A DNA stretch of 64,000 bases from Actinophytocola xinjiangensis (GCF_001921215.1 NZ_MSIF01000020.1:95276-159275); one strand, 5' to 3'; shown: positions 34,687 through 44,614, counted from the first letter of the stretch. Notes: generated by a model from the letters alone, not told the origin. Numbers and translations are program-made.

Positions 34687-36198
34687 TCAGGTCCGTCGGC
34701 CGAGCATCACCAGCACCAGCACCGCGGTCCCCACCAGTACCGCGGCGCTCGCACCGGACACCACGCCCATACCTGACACGAACGCCTCGCGGGCCACCGC
34801 CAGCAGCCGCTCGCCCACCGGGGCCGGCAGATCCGCCACCACGGCGAAGGCGCCGACGATGCTGTCCCTGGCCTCGGCCGCCACCTCCGCCGGCACCTCC
34901 GGAGGCATCGCGGCGGCGACCTCGGTGCCGTACACGGTCGTTCCGAGCGTGCCGAACGCGGCGATGCCCACCCCAGCGCCCAACTCGCTACCGGACTCCG
35001 AGATCGCCGCCGCCGAGCCGGTCCGGTCGGGTGGGGCGGACCCGACGACCAGGTCGGTTCCCAGGACCAGCAGGGGGTTGATGCCCACACCGATCGCCAC
35101 CCCCGCACCGATCAGCGTCGGCAACCCGGCCCCGGTGTCCGACACCGCCAGCGCGACGAAACCCACCGAGGCGACGACCAGACCCCCGGCGATCACCCGC
35201 TCCGGCCGGAACCTGCGTGCCAGCAGCGGCGACACCGTCGCGGCCACCACCGTCGCCATGGCCAGCGGCACGAACCACAACCCCGCCCGCAGCGGCGAGA
35301 GACCGTCGACCAGTCGCAGGTGCTGGGTGAAGTAGAACGTGAACGCGTAGAGCGTCACCGCGCCCAGCATCAGCCCCACCAACGCCCCGGAGAACCTGCG
35401 GCTGCCGAACAACGTCAGGTCCAGCAGCGGGTCGGCGATCCGGCGCTGACGACGCACGAACACCACCCCCGCGACAGCACCGGCCACGATCGCCGCCACC
35501 GGCACGACCCCCAGCCCGGAGCGGGCGATCTCCTTCACCCCGTAGATGACCGGCAACAGCGCGGCCAGCGACAGCGCGACGCTCACCAGATCCAGACGGC
35601 CCGGTCGCGGGGCGCGGTACTCCGGCAGCAACAGCGGGCCGGTGACCAGCAGCACCACCATCACCGGCACTCCCAGCAGGAACACCGAACCCCACCAGAA
35701 GTACTCCAGCAGGATGCCGCCGACCGCCGGGCCCAGCGCGCCGCCCAGGGAGAACGCGGTCAGCCACAAGCCGATCGCCAGTGAGCGTTGCCGTGGGTCG
35801 CGGAACATCGTGCCGATCAGGGACAGGGTGGACGGGCCGAGGGTGGCGCCGGCGAGTCCGAGCAGCGCCCTGGTGGCGATCAGCATCTCGGGGCTGGTGG
35901 AGTACGCGGCGAGCACCGACGCGGCGGTGAACGCGGCGGCGCCGATGAGCAGCAGCCGCCGCCGCCCGATCCGGTCACCCAGTGTGCCCATGGTGATCAG
36001 GGCACCGGCCACCATGAACGCGTACACGTCGGTGATCCACAGCAGCTCGGTGTTGCTGGCGCCGAGATCGGCGCCCAGGTGCGGCAGGGCCAGGTGGAGC
36101 ACGGTCAGGTCGAGCGCCAGCAGGACCGTCGGCAGGGCCAGCACGGCGAGGCCGAGCCACTCCCGGAGTCCGGCGCGGGTCGAGGTGTCGGTGGACAT
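34687..36198 (-). CDS. MFS drug exporter, DHA2 (14-TM) family
   Basis: 503 residues from the ATG at 36198, preceded by GGTGAGGG. The family motif DVYAFMVAGALITMGTLGDRIGRRRLLLIG and the motif C region (LGLAGATLGPSTLSLIG, LGGALGPAVGGILLEYFWW) define a proton-driven antiporter of the EmrB/QacA type. Divergently transcribed from the AfsR-like regulator with a 73-base gap, which suggests control by it. Substrate unknown. Confidence 0.93.
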   Translation of the reverse strand: MSTDTSTRAGLREWLGLAVLALPTVLLALDLTVLHLALPHLGADLGASNTELLWITDVYAFMVAGALITMGTLGDRIGRRRLLLIGAAAFTAASVLAAYSTSPEMLIATRALLGLAGATLGPSTLSLIGTMFRDPRQRSLAIGLWLTAFSLGGALGPAVGGILLEYFWWGSVFLLGVPVMVVLLVTGPLLLPEYRAPRPGRLDLVSVALSLAALLPVIYGVKEIARSGLGVVPVAAIVAGAVAGVVFVRRQRRIADPLLDLTLFGSRRFSGALVGLMLGAVTLYAFTFYFTQHLRLVDGLSPLRAGLWFVPLAMATVVAATVSPLLARRFRPERVIAGGLVVASVGFVALAVSDTGAGLPTLIGAGVAIGVGINPLLVLGTDLVVGSAPPDRTGSAAAISESGSELGAGVGIAAFGTLGTTVYGTEVAAAMPPEVPAEVAAEARDSIVGAFAVVADLPAPVGERLLAVAREAFVSGMGVVSGASAAVLVGTAVLVLVMLGRRT

Positions 36199-36271
36199 GC
36201 CGCGACCCTCACCGGACCGGGTCGTGGTCGGATGGCGATCGGGTGTCGGTGGCCGGGCTACCGTGGGCGAC

Positions 36272-39052
36272 ATGCGGTTTGGCGTGCTCGGCCCGCTGAC
36301 GGCGTGGACCGGGGACGGCACGCCGGTCACGGTCCCGGAGGTGAAGGTCCGGCTGCTGCTGGCCCTGCTGTTGGGCGAGCAGGGCCGCCCGGTCCCCGTC
36401 GACCGGCTCGTCGAGGCGCTGTGGAGCACCGCCCCACCGGCCGACCCGCCGGCGGTGCTGCGCGGCAAGGTGTCCCAGCTGCGCCGGGCGTTGGCCGTCG
36501 AGCCGGGTGGCCGGGAGCTGGTCGTGTGGCGTCCGCCCGGGTACGCGCTGGTCGGTGCGGACACCGACGCCGGGTGGTTCGCGCTGCTGGTGGAGCAGGC
36601 CAGGGCCGGTGCGGACGCCGCCGAGCGGGGTGCGCTGCTCGGGGAGGCGCTGGCGCTGTGGCGCGGGCCGGCGTTCGCCGAGTTCGCCGACGAGCCGGCC
36701 CTGCGGGAGACCGTCGCCCGCCTGGAGGACCAGCGGCTGGCCGCCACCGAGGAGTACGCGGCGGCCGAGCTGGCGTTGGGTCGGCACGAGCACCTGGTCG
36801 GCCCGCTCGCCGACGTCGTCGGCCGACATCCGTTGCGTGAGCAGTCCCGCGCGGCCTACATGCGGGTCCTCTACCGCGCCGGCCGGCCGGGTGACGCCCT
36901 GGCCACCTACCAGGACCTGCGCGAACGACTCGCCAGCGAGCTGGGTGCCGACCCGTCGCCCGAGCTGGCGGCGCTGCACCGGGCGATCCTGCGCCACGAC
37001 CCGTCGCTCGCGCCGGCCCGCCCGGCCCACGGCGCGCTGCCGGTGCCGCTGACCGAGATCGTGGGCCGCGACGAGGATGTCGCCGCGACCGGGGCGTTGC
37101 TCGACGCCGGGCGGCTGGTCACGCTCACCGGGCCCGGCGGGGTCGGCAAGACCCGGCTGGCGATCGCGGTGGCGGGCACGCTGGCCAACGACGTGCGGCT
37201 GGTGGAGCTGGCGACCCTCGACCACCCCGCGCGCAGCGAGCGACCCGTCGGGGTGGACGACGTCGCCGCCCTGGTCGCGACCGCGCTCGGGGTCGACGCC
37301 GCGCCGGCCGGGCCGCCCGTGCCGGTGGTGGAGCGGGTGGTGGCGGCCGTGCGGGAACGGGCGGTGGTGCTGGTGCTCGACAACGCCGAGCACGTCGTCG
37401 GGCCGGTCGCCGAGCTCGCCGCGCACCTGCTGGGCGCCGCTGCCCGGCTGCGGATCCTCGCCACCAGCCGCGAGCCGCTGCGGATCGCCGGTGAGCGGGT
37501 GCGGGCCGTCGGGCCGCTGGCACCCGACGCCGCACGCCGGTTGTTCACCGCGCGGGCCACCGAGGCCGGGTACACCGGCGACCGGAACGAGGACGGGGTC
37601 GCCACGATCTGCCGGGAGCTGGACGGGATCCCGCTGGCGCTGGAGCTGGCGGCGGCGCGAGTGCCGTCGCTGGGGGTCGGTGAGGTGGCCCGCCGGTTGG
37701 ACGCCCGGTTCCGCCTGCTCTCCACCGGGCGCGGACCGGCCCGCCAGCAGACCCTGCGCGCGGTCATCGACTGGAGCTGGGAGCTGCTCACCGAGGCCGA
37801 ACAGGTGGTGCTGCGCCGGCTCGCGGTCTTCGTCGGTGGCTGCACGATCGACGCGGCCGAAGCCGTGTGCGGCAGCGAGGTCGGTGGCGAGAGCACCGTC
37901 GATCTGCTCGGCCGGCTGGTCGACCGCTGCGTGGTGGTGGCGCGGGACGGCCGGTTCACGCTGTCCCGGTCGGTCGCCGCGTACTGTGCCGAGCGGCTCG
38001 CCGAGGGCGGGGAGCTGGCCGAGCTGGAACGGCGCCACGACGCGTACCTCACCGCGCTCGCCGAACGCGCCGACCCCGGCCTGCGCGGCGCCGAACAGGG
38101 CCGGTGGCTTCGCCTGCTCGACGCCGAGACCGCCAACCTGCGCGTCGCGCTGCGCCGCGCCACCGACGACCGGCTGGGCGAGGCGTTGACGTGGTACTGG
38201 TTCCTGCGCGGCCGGTTCGAGCACGGACACCACGCCCCACCGGCCGCCCGGGCGGCGTTCGCCGTGCTGACCGGCGCGTCCCGCCACGACGACCCCGGTC
38301 CGCTGACCTGCCGGCAGCGCTGGTTCCTCGGCGCGTGCCTGTTCGGCGTGGACGGGCCCGCGAGCGAACGGCTGGTCGCGGAGGCGCTGGCGCAGGCGCG
38401 GGCCGGCGGCGACCGGTGGGTCACCGCCGCCGCGCTGAACACCACCGCCTGGCACGCCCAGACCAGGGGCGACCTGGCCGCCGCGCGAGCGGCGGCGTCC
38501 GGGAGCCTGGCGGCGTTCGAGGACCTGGGCGACCAGTGGGGGCAGCTGCTCGCGGCCGAGACGCTGGCGTCGCTGGCCGAGTCGGCCGGCGAGTACGAGC
38601 GGGCGGCCGCGCTGTACCGGCGCGGTCTCGGGATCGCCGAGCGGCTCGGTTTCCTCGGCGAGATCCCGTTCAAGCTGTGCGGGCTGGCGTCGGTGCACGC
38701 GGCGACCGGCGAGTACGACCGGGCCGCCGAACTCTACGACCGGGCCGCCGGGCTGGCCGCCGAGAGGTCGGTGCGGCTCGGCGAGACCTACGCCCGCCTC
38801 GGCCTGGGTGAGGTCGCCCTGCGTGCCGGGCGGCTGGACACCGCGCGCGCCCACCTGACCCGCGTCCTGGCCGGCGGCGGGCACGACCCGGAGGTGACCG
38901 TGCGCGCGCTGGTCGGCCTGGGACTGACCGAGCACGCCGCCGGCCGCCCGGCCGGGACGACCCTCGCGCGGGCGTGCCGGGTCGCGCACGCCAGCGGCCA
39001 CCCGGCGCTCATCGCCCGGTCGACCCAGGCACGGGCGCTGGTCTCGGGCTAG
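36272..39052 (+). CDS. AfsR/SARP-type regulator: OmpR-like wHTH + BTAD + NB-ARC ATPase + TPR
   Basis: 926 residues from the ATG at 36272, which begins the conserved MRFGVLGPL start. Residues 1-95 form the winged helix, about 96-245 the bacterial transcriptional activation domain, then an NB-ARC ATPase with Walker A TGPGGVGKTRLA (about 285), Walker B VVLVLDNAEHVVG and TSREPL sensor. The C-terminal third is tetratricopeptide-like. Such proteins activate antibiotic or export genes. The neighbouring divergent MFS exporter is the obvious target. Its stop codon overlaps the convergent fecE-like stop. Confidence 0.93.
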   Translation: MRFGVLGPLTAWTGDGTPVTVPEVKVRLLLALLLGEQGRPVPVDRLVEALWSTAPPADPPAVLRGKVSQLRRALAVEPGGRELVVWRPPGYALVGADTDAGWFALLVEQARAGADAAERGALLGEALALWRGPAFAEFADEPALRETVARLEDQRLAATEEYAAAELALGRHEHLVGPLADVVGRHPLREQSRAAYMRVLYRAGRPGDALATYQDLRERLASELGADPSPELAALHRAILRHDPSLAPARPAHGALPVPLTEIVGRDEDVAATGALLDAGRLVTLTGPGGVGKTRLAIAVAGTLANDVRLVELATLDHPARSERPVGVDDVAALVATALGVDAAPAGPPVPVVERVVAAVRERAVVLVLDNAEHVVGPVAELAAHLLGAAARLRILATSREPLRIAGERVRAVGPLAPDAARRLFTARATEAGYTGDRNEDGVATICRELDGIPLALELAAARVPSLGVGEVARRLDARFRLLSTGRGPARQQTLRAVIDWSWELLTEAEQVVLRRLAVFVGGCTIDAAEAVCGSEVGGESTVDLLGRLVDRCVVVARDGRFTLSRSVAAYCAERLAEGGELAELERRHDAYLTALAERADPGLRGAEQGRWLRLLDAETANLRVALRRATDDRLGEALTWYWFLRGRFEHGHHAPPAARAAFAVLTGASRHDDPGPLTCRQRWFLGACLFGVDGPASERLVAEALAQARAGGDRWVTAAALNTTAWHAQTRGDLAAARAAASGSLAAFEDLGDQWGQLLAAETLASLAESAGEYERAAALYRRGLGIAERLGFLGEIPFKLCGLASVHAATGEYDRAAELYDRAAGLAAERSVRLGETYARLGLGEVALRAGRLDTARAHLTRVLAGGGHDPEVTVRALVGLGLTEHAAGRPAGTTLARACRVAHASGHPALIARSTQARALVSG

Positions 39053-39849
39053 GCGTACTCGCGGGTGTGGTGGCGGCCGATGGGGACGACCATCGGTGTT
39101 CCGGACACCGGATCGGGGACGACCTGCGACGGCATGCCGAACACGGTGCTCACCATCTGTTCGGTGACCGACTCCGCCGGCGGTCCCTGGGTGACGATCC
39201 GGCCGTCCTTCATGGCGATCAGGTGGTCGGCGTAGCGGCAGGCCAGGTTCAGGTCGTGCAGGACCAGCACGATGGTCTTGCCCTCGGTGTGGTTGAGGTC
39301 GGTGAGCAGGTCCAGCACCTCGACCTGGTGACCGACGTCCAGGAACGACGTCGGCTCGTCCAGCAGGAGCAGGTCGGTCTCCTGGGCCAGCGCCATCGCT
39401 ATCCAGACCCGTTGTCGCTGGCCGCCGGACAGTTCGTCCACCGTGCGGGCGGCCAGGTCGGTGGTGTCGGTGGCGGCCAGGGCACGCGCGACGGCCTCGT
39501 CGTCGCCGGTGGTGTGGCGGCGGAACCAGCCGTGGTGGGGGTAGCGGCCTCTGCCGACCAGGTCGGCGACCACGATGCCTTCGGGGCTGGCCGGCGACTG
39601 GGGCAACAGGCCAAGGCGCAGGGCCACGGTTCTGGTCGGCAGCGAGTGGATGTCCCGACCGTCCAGGGTCACCGTGCCGGACTCGGGGGCCAGCAGCCGC
39701 GCGAGGCCGCGGAGCAGGGTCGACTTGCCGCAGGCGTTGGCGCCGACGATCACGGTGATCCGCCCGGTCGGCACGTCGATCGACAGGTCGCTCACCACCC
39801 GCCTGCTGCCGTACGCCAGCGACAGGTCATGCCCTCGCAGTTCGCCCAT
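39049..39849 (-). CDS. Iron-siderophore ABC transporter ATP-binding protein (FecE/FepC type)
   Basis: 266 residues from the ATG at 39849, favoured by the AAAGG ribosome-binding site 6 bases before it; a GTG two codons earlier is the alternative. Walker A GANACGKST, signature ELSGGQRQRVWIAMA, Walker B LLLLDEPTSFLD and VLHDLNLACRYAD switch. It powers the two FecCD-type permeases upstream. Last gene of the four-gene iron operon. Confidence 0.92.
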   Translation of the reverse strand: MGELRGHDLSLAYGSRRVVSDLSIDVPTGRITVIVGANACGKSTLLRGLARLLAPESGTVTLDGRDIHSLPTRTVALRLGLLPQSPASPEGIVVADLVGRGRYPHHGWFRRHTTGDDEAVARALAATDTTDLAARTVDELSGGQRQRVWIAMALAQETDLLLLDEPTSFLDVGHQVEVLDLLTDLNHTEGKTIVLVLHDLNLACRYADHLIAMKDGRIVTQGPPAESVTEQMVSTVFGMPSQVVPDPVSGTPMVVPIGRHHTREYA

Positions 39850-39861
39850 GGTCACCCTTTC

Positions 39862-40890
39862 TCAGTCCCCCCGGCCCACCCGGTTGGTGATCACCAGCAG
39901 CCACAGCAGGTACGGGCCGCCGATGATCGCGGTCACCACGCCCACCGGGAACTGGGTTCCCGCGATGGCGTGCTGGCCGACGACGTCCGCGGCGGTCATC
40001 ACCAGCGCCCCCACCAGGGCCGCCGGGACCAGGCCCGGACCGCCGCCGCCGGCGAGGCGGCGGGCGATGGGGCCGGCGACGAACGCCACGAACGCGACCG
40101 GGCCCACCGCCGCGGTCGCCACGGCGGCCAGGGCCACCGCCACGGCCAGCAGGCCCAGCCTGGCTCGTTCGACGTGGACACCCTGTACGCGTGCCAGGTC
40201 GTCGCCGACCTGCAGGGCGGTCAGCCAGCGACCGGCGACCAGGGCCGCCGGGGCCAGGATCGCCACGCCGATCCCCAGGGTCGTGGCGGTGTCCCAGGAC
40301 TTGGCGTTCAGGCTGCCGGTCAGCCACGCCAGCGCGTCCCGCGCCAGGTGCACCTCGACCCTGGTCAGGCAGTAGGACACCACGCTGGTCAGCATCGCGG
40401 CCATCGCGACGCCGGACAGGACGAAGCGGTAGCCGCTGACCCCTCCCCGCCAGGCCACCGCGTAGATCACCGCCGCCGAGCCGAGCGCGCCGGCCAGGGC
40501 CGCCAGCGACACCCCGGCGCCACGCACGTTGAACACCAGCAGCGCCACCACCGCCGCCGCGCTCGCCCCGGCGGTGATGCCGATGATGTCGGGGCTGGCC
40601 AGCGAGTTGCGGGTGAGCGACTGGAAGATCGCGCCGGACAGCCCGAACGCCGCACCGGCCAGCACCGCGACCAGCCCGCGCGGCAGCCGCAGTTCGGTGA
40701 CGATGTAGCCGGCGCCCGCGTCCCCGCCGCCGAACAACGTCGCCACGACGTCGAACACCGGGATGGTGACGTCGCCGAGGGCCAGCGACACGCACAGCAC
40801 CGCGAAGCACAGCACGGCCAGCGTCAGGCACACCGCCGACGCCCTGGCCCGCCCGGCCCGCCGCGTCCGCACGACGACCTCCAGCGCCAT
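39862..40890 (-). CDS. Iron-siderophore ABC transporter permease 2 (FecCD/BtuC family)
   Basis: 342 residues from ATG 40890, whose first base is the last base of the upstream permease stop (TGATG). FecCD hallmarks: LRLPRGLVAVLAGAAFGLSGAIFQ, NSLASPDIIGITAGAS and GPVAFVAFVAGPIARRL. About ten membrane helices. It pairs with the other permease as a heterodimer. Confidence 0.93.
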   Translation of the reverse strand: MALEVVVRTRRAGRARASAVCLTLAVLCFAVLCVSLALGDVTIPVFDVVATLFGGGDAGAGYIVTELRLPRGLVAVLAGAAFGLSGAIFQSLTRNSLASPDIIGITAGASAAAVVALLVFNVRGAGVSLAALAGALGSAAVIYAVAWRGGVSGYRFVLSGVAMAAMLTSVVSYCLTRVEVHLARDALAWLTGSLNAKSWDTATTLGIGVAILAPAALVAGRWLTALQVGDDLARVQGVHVERARLGLLAVAVALAAVATAAVGPVAFVAFVAGPIARRLAGGGGPGLVPAALVGALVMTAADVVGQHAIAGTQFPVGVVTAIIGGPYLLWLLVITNRVGRGD

Positions 40891-41915
40891 CACAGCTCCC
40901 GCAGTTTCCTGTTGCGCAGCAACACCATCAGGAACGGCGCGCCGACGAACGCCAGCACGACGCCGACCTGGATCTCGCCCGGCGGGGCGACCACCCGGCC
41001 GAGCACGTCCGAGCCCAGCAGCAGGACCGGCGCCAGCAGCATCGAGTACGGCAGGATCCACCGCTGGTCCGGGCCGGTGATCCGGCGCGCCACGTGCGGC
41101 ACCAGCAACCCGACGAACGAGATCGGCCCGGCGATCGCCGTCGCCGCGCCGCACAACAGGATCGTCGCCGCGCCGGCCAGTGCCCTGGCCGACCCGACCC
41201 GCTGACCAAGGCCCCGCGCGACGTCGTCGCCGAGGGCCAGGACGTTGAGCAGCCGGCCGGCGACCAGCGCCAACACCACACCGGCGAGCAGGAACGGCGC
41301 CAGTTGCGCGACCAGGTCACCGCGCCGGCCGGCGATCGACCCGACCGTCCAGAACCGGTGCTGGTTGAACGTCGCCGAGTCGGTCAGCAGCACGGCCGTG
41401 GTCACCGACAACAGCACGGCGTTGACCGCCGCCCCCGCCAAGGTGATCTTGACCGGGGTCGCGCCGCCGCCCCCCATCGAGCCGACCGCGTACACCGCCG
41501 CGCCGACCACCGCCGCCCCGGCGAACGCGAACCACACGTAGCGCAGCGGCTCGTCGACGCCGAACCACGAGATCGCCGCCACCACCGCGAACGCCGCCCC
41601 CGCGTTCACCCCGAACAGGCCGGGATCGGCCAGCGGGTTGCGAGTCACCCCCTGCATGACCGCACCCGCCAGGCCGAGCCCGGCCCCGACCAGCAACCCG
41701 GCGAACAGCCGGGGCAGCCTCGCGGCCACCACCTGGTGGTCCGACGAGCCGGAACCGTTGCCGCCCACCACGTCCAGCACGACACCCAGCCCGACCGACC
41801 GGGCACCGACGGCGATGCTGACCACCGACACCACCGCCAGCACCACGGCCAGCGTCACCAACCCGAACGCGAGCCGCCCGTTCGGCGGTGCGGTGGTCCG
41901 CTCAGGCGCCGCCAC
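40890..41915 (-). CDS. Iron-siderophore ABC transporter permease 1 (FecCD/BtuC family)
   Basis: 341 residues, GTG start 14 bases inside the 3' end of the binding-protein gene. Motifs: ARLPRLFAGLLVGAGLGLAGAVMQG, NPLADPGLFGVNAGA, GPISFVGLLVPHVAR. About nine or ten helices. It follows the binding protein and precedes permease 2 in an iron-repressed operon. Confidence 0.93.
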   Translation of the reverse strand: MAAPERTTAPPNGRLAFGLVTLAVVLAVVSVVSIAVGARSVGLGVVLDVVGGNGSGSSDHQVVAARLPRLFAGLLVGAGLGLAGAVMQGVTRNPLADPGLFGVNAGAAFAVVAAISWFGVDEPLRYVWFAFAGAAVVGAAVYAVGSMGGGGATPVKITLAGAAVNAVLLSVTTAVLLTDSATFNQHRFWTVGSIAGRRGDLVAQLAPFLLAGVVLALVAGRLLNVLALGDDVARGLGQRVGSARALAGAATILLCGAATAIAGPISFVGLLVPHVARRITGPDQRWILPYSMLLAPVLLLGSDVLGRVVAPPGEIQVGVVLAFVGAPFLMVLLRNRKLREL

Positions 41916-42885
41916 CGCTGGCTTCGGCCAGCTTGGGCCGCAACTCGTCGAGCACGTAGGGGATCGACAGCGGCGATGGCGTGTTCAGCCCGACGACCGT
42001 CGGGTAGTCCAGCAGCGCGACCGTGCCCGGCAGGTCGGCGAAACCGGGGATGTCGGCCAGGTCGCTCTCGTCACCGCCGTTGACCAGGAACACCAGCAGG
42101 TCCGCGCGCAGCAGGTCGGCCCGCTCGGTGCCGACGTTGACCCGGGTGTCGCCGGTTTTCCTCCCCTCGGCCAGCACGTCCGGGTTCAGCCGCATCCCCA
42201 GGCCGCCGAACAGCAGGCTCGACCCGTCCTTCTCGTCGGCCACCACGTAGACCGCTTCCCCCACGATGTACTGGGCCAGGGTGAAAGTCCTGTCCTTGAG
42301 GCCGGTGAACTCGGTGGCGGCGGCGGTGACCTTCTCGTCGACCGAGCCGATCACCTCCTCGGCCCTGTCCGACCGGTCGAGGAACTTCCCGGCCGTGCGG
42401 ACCAGGTCCTGCCACGGCGTCACCTGCGTCTCGTCCTTGGGGCCCACGATCGTGGGGACCCGGTTGGCGAGCAGCGAGTAGGTCTCCTCGTCGTTGAGCG
42501 AGTAGGTGCTCAGCACGAGGTCAGGTTCGAGCGCGAGGATCTGCTCGACCGGGACGCCGTCGTCGAGTGCCAGGGCCTTCGCGCCGCCCGGCAGTTCCTG
42601 CCACGGCGGGCCGGACTCGGGCATCAGGGAGTCGACCGAGTAGGCGACCGGTTCGACGCCCATGGCCAGCATGACGTCGGTCCACTGCAGATCGATGGTG
42701 ACGATCCGCTTCGGGACCTCCTTGATCGTCGTGGTGCCGAAGCGGTGCTCGACGGTCACCGGGGAGGCGAGCGCCTCCCCGGAGCCGGACGAGGAGCCGG
42801 CGCCGTCGCCCTCCCCTGACGAACAGGCGCCGGCAAGCAACGAAGCCGCGGCCAGCAGCGCGGCAAGACCTAAGGAGGGTCGCAT
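41902..42885 (-). CDS. Iron-siderophore-binding lipoprotein (FecB/FepB family)
   Basis: 327 residues. Lipoprotein signal with lipobox LAGAC (Cys 21), then a type III periplasmic-binding fold (KEVPKRIVTIDLQWTDVMLAMGVEPVA; EQILALEPDLVLSTY). It delivers ferric siderophore to the permeases. The ATG begins at the last base of the IdeR box with no Shine-Dalgarno, so the mRNA is probably leaderless and its start lies inside the operator. Confidence 0.92.
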   Translation of the reverse strand: MRPSLGLAALLAAASLLAGACSSGEGDGAGSSSGSGEALASPVTVEHRFGTTTIKEVPKRIVTIDLQWTDVMLAMGVEPVAYSVDSLMPESGPPWQELPGGAKALALDDGVPVEQILALEPDLVLSTYSLNDEETYSLLANRVPTIVGPKDETQVTPWQDLVRTAGKFLDRSDRAEEVIGSVDEKVTAAATEFTGLKDRTFTLAQYIVGEAVYVVADEKDGSSLLFGGLGMRLNPDVLAEGRKTGDTRVNVGTERADLLRADLLVFLVNGGDESDLADIPGFADLPGTVALLDYPTVVGLNTPSPLSIPYVLDELRPKLAEASGGGA

Positions 42886-42903
42886 TAGGTTAGTCTAACC
42901 TTA
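42885..42903. promoter_or_regulatory. DtxR/IdeR iron box
   Basis: TTAGGTTAGTCTAACCTTA is one 19-base palindrome nearly identical to the DtxR/IdeR consensus (TTAGGTTAGcCTAACCTaA). It touches the siderophore-binding lipoprotein start codon. Read leftward it contains TAGACT, a plausible -10 box about 8 bases before the ATG, so iron-loaded repressor would cover the core promoter. Confidence 0.93.
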
Positions 42904-42971
42904 GCCGCTGTTCGGCAATCAATATGGCCGAGGTCTCACGACCACTGTGGACCGTCGCTAGGCTGCCGGGA

Positions 42972-43667
42972 ATGGCGGCGACGACACCACCGACGACGAC
43001 GACACTGAACGACCAGGTGAACGAGTTGCTGGCGGAGCTCGCGGCACTGGCGGAGGACCGGATCCGCGAGGTCAACGCCCGCCACGGCGACGACCACGCG
43101 GTCAACCTCACGAAGCTGCGCGCGGTGGCCAAACGCCTGCGGACACAACAGGATCTGGCCGTCGCGCTGTGGGCGACCGGGGACTCCGCCGCACGCCTGC
43201 TGGCCCTGCTGATCTGCCGTCCCAAGGCGTTCCCACGGGACGAACTGGACACCATGCTGCGCGCCGCCGCCACCCCCAAGGTGCACGACTGGCTGGTGAA
43301 CTACGTGGTGCGCAAGAGCCCGCACGCCGAGGACCTGCGGCAGACGTGGCTCGCCGACCCGGATCCGGTCGTCGCCAGCGCCGGCTGGGCGCTGACCACC
43401 GACCGGGTCGCCCGCGACCCCGACGGGCTCGACGAACCGGCCCTGCTCGACACCATCGAACGGGACCTGCCCGACGCCCAGGACCGGTTGCGGTGGGCCA
43501 TGAACCACTGCCTCGCCCAGATCGGCATCGAACGCGAGGACCTGCGCGCCAGGGCGATCGACATCGGCGAACGCCTGGAGGTCCTCAAGGACTACCCCAC
43601 CGCGCCGGGCTGCACCTCGCCCTACGCCCCGGTGTGGATCGCGGAGATGGTGCGCCGCAAGGGATGA
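42972..43667 (+). CDS. DNA alkylation repair (AlkD-like HEAT repeat) protein
   Basis: 231 residues from the ATG at 42972. The frame is open 16 codons further up, but a TAGGCT -10 box 7 bases before this ATG suggests a near-leaderless transcript starting here. All-helical, with AlkD-family features (VNLTKLRAVAKRLRTQQDLAVALWATGDSAARLLALLI; WLVNYVVRKSPHAEDLRQTWL; WAMNHCLAQIG). AlkD-like glycosylases excise bulky N3/N7-alkyl purines; divergent members may have other roles. The family assignment is by pattern only. Confidence 0.78.
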   Translation: MAATTPPTTTTLNDQVNELLAELAALAEDRIREVNARHGDDHAVNLTKLRAVAKRLRTQQDLAVALWATGDSAARLLALLICRPKAFPRDELDTMLRAAATPKVHDWLVNYVVRKSPHAEDLRQTWLADPDPVVASAGWALTTDRVARDPDGLDEPALLDTIERDLPDAQDRLRWAMNHCLAQIGIEREDLRARAIDIGERLEVLKDYPTAPGCTSPYAPVWIAEMVRRKG

Positions 43668-43711
43668 AACTCGGTGGCCGGCCACCGCCGCCGCGAACTA
43701 CCGTCGCCCCG

Positions 43712-44596
43712 GTGATCCACGAGCATCCCCTGGCCTACCTGATCGGACTGGAGGGGCTCGCCCTGCTGCGGGCCCACATCGGCGAGTACGACCGCGCGTT
43801 CGTCGAGTCCAGGATCGCCGAGGTCCGCGCTCTGCTCGACGATCCCGCCCTCACCGGGGCCGTCGACGTCGACCGGGTCGACACCGTCGAGGGCTACCGC
43901 GCCTGGGCGAGCACCTACGACCAGCCGGGCAACGCCGCCTTCGACGTCGACGGCCCGGTGATCGCCGAACTCGTCGACCCGCTGCCCCCGGGCGCCGCCC
44001 TGGACGCCGCCTGCGGCACCGGCCGCTACGCCCGCCTGCTGGCCGACCGGGGCCACCAGGTCATCGGCGTCGACAGCTCACCCGACATGCTCGCCAGGGC
44101 CCGCGCCCGCGTGCCGGCGGCCCGCTTCGAGCAGGCCGACCTCGCCGCGCTGCCCGTGCCAGACGACTCGGTCGACCTGGTCACCTGCGGTCTGGCCCTC
44201 ACCCACCTGCCCGACCTCGCCCCGGCGATCGCCGAGTTCGCCCGCGTCCTGCGCCCCGGCGGTCACCTGGTCATCGCCGACATCCACCCCGAGGCGGTGC
44301 TGCGCGGCTCGCTCCCTCCGGTCCGCACCGCCACCGGCCGCCCCGGCCGGCTGGCCACCCACCGCCATCTCGTCGGCGACTACCTGCGCGCCGCACTTCC
44401 CCTCGGCCTGATCCCGCTGCGCTGCGAGGAACCCGTGCTGCCGGTCGCCGAACCGACCGGTCCGCCGCCGACCGGCACCGGCCCGTGGGAGGTGTGGCCG
44501 TGGTCGCTGGCCGCGATGGTCCCCGACGCCAAACGCGGCGCCAACCACGGAGTCCCGGCGATGCTCATCTGGCAGTTCCGGCTCACCGATCACTGA
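43712..44596 (+). CDS. Class I SAM-dependent methyltransferase
   Basis: About 294 residues from GTG 43712, preceded at a leaderless-like distance by TACCGT; an ATG at 43664 overlapping the upstream stop (ATGA) would add 16 residues. SAM motif I is LDAACGTGRYARLLADRG (about 95-112), motif II VIGVDSSPDML, followed by DLAALPVPDDSVDLVTCGLALTHL and VLRPGGHLVIAD. UbiE/UbiG-like Methyltransf_11. The 80-residue N-terminal extension is helical. Substrate unknown. Confidence 0.88.
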   Translation: MIHEHPLAYLIGLEGLALLRAHIGEYDRAFVESRIAEVRALLDDPALTGAVDVDRVDTVEGYRAWASTYDQPGNAAFDVDGPVIAELVDPLPPGAALDAACGTGRYARLLADRGHQVIGVDSSPDMLARARARVPAARFEQADLAALPVPDDSVDLVTCGLALTHLPDLAPAIAEFARVLRPGGHLVIADIHPEAVLRGSLPPVRTATGRPGRLATHRHLVGDYLRAALPLGLIPLRCEEPVLPVAEPTGPPPTGTGPWEVWPWSLAAMVPDAKRGANHGVPAMLIWQFRLTDH

Positions 44597-44614
44597 CGCC
44601 ACCCGGCGTGGATC

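Noticed and set aside
36209..39001. A 930-codon open frame antisense to the AfsR-like regulator
   Set aside because: Compositionally biased shadow of the real gene, which has complete wHTH, BTAD and NB-ARC motifs.
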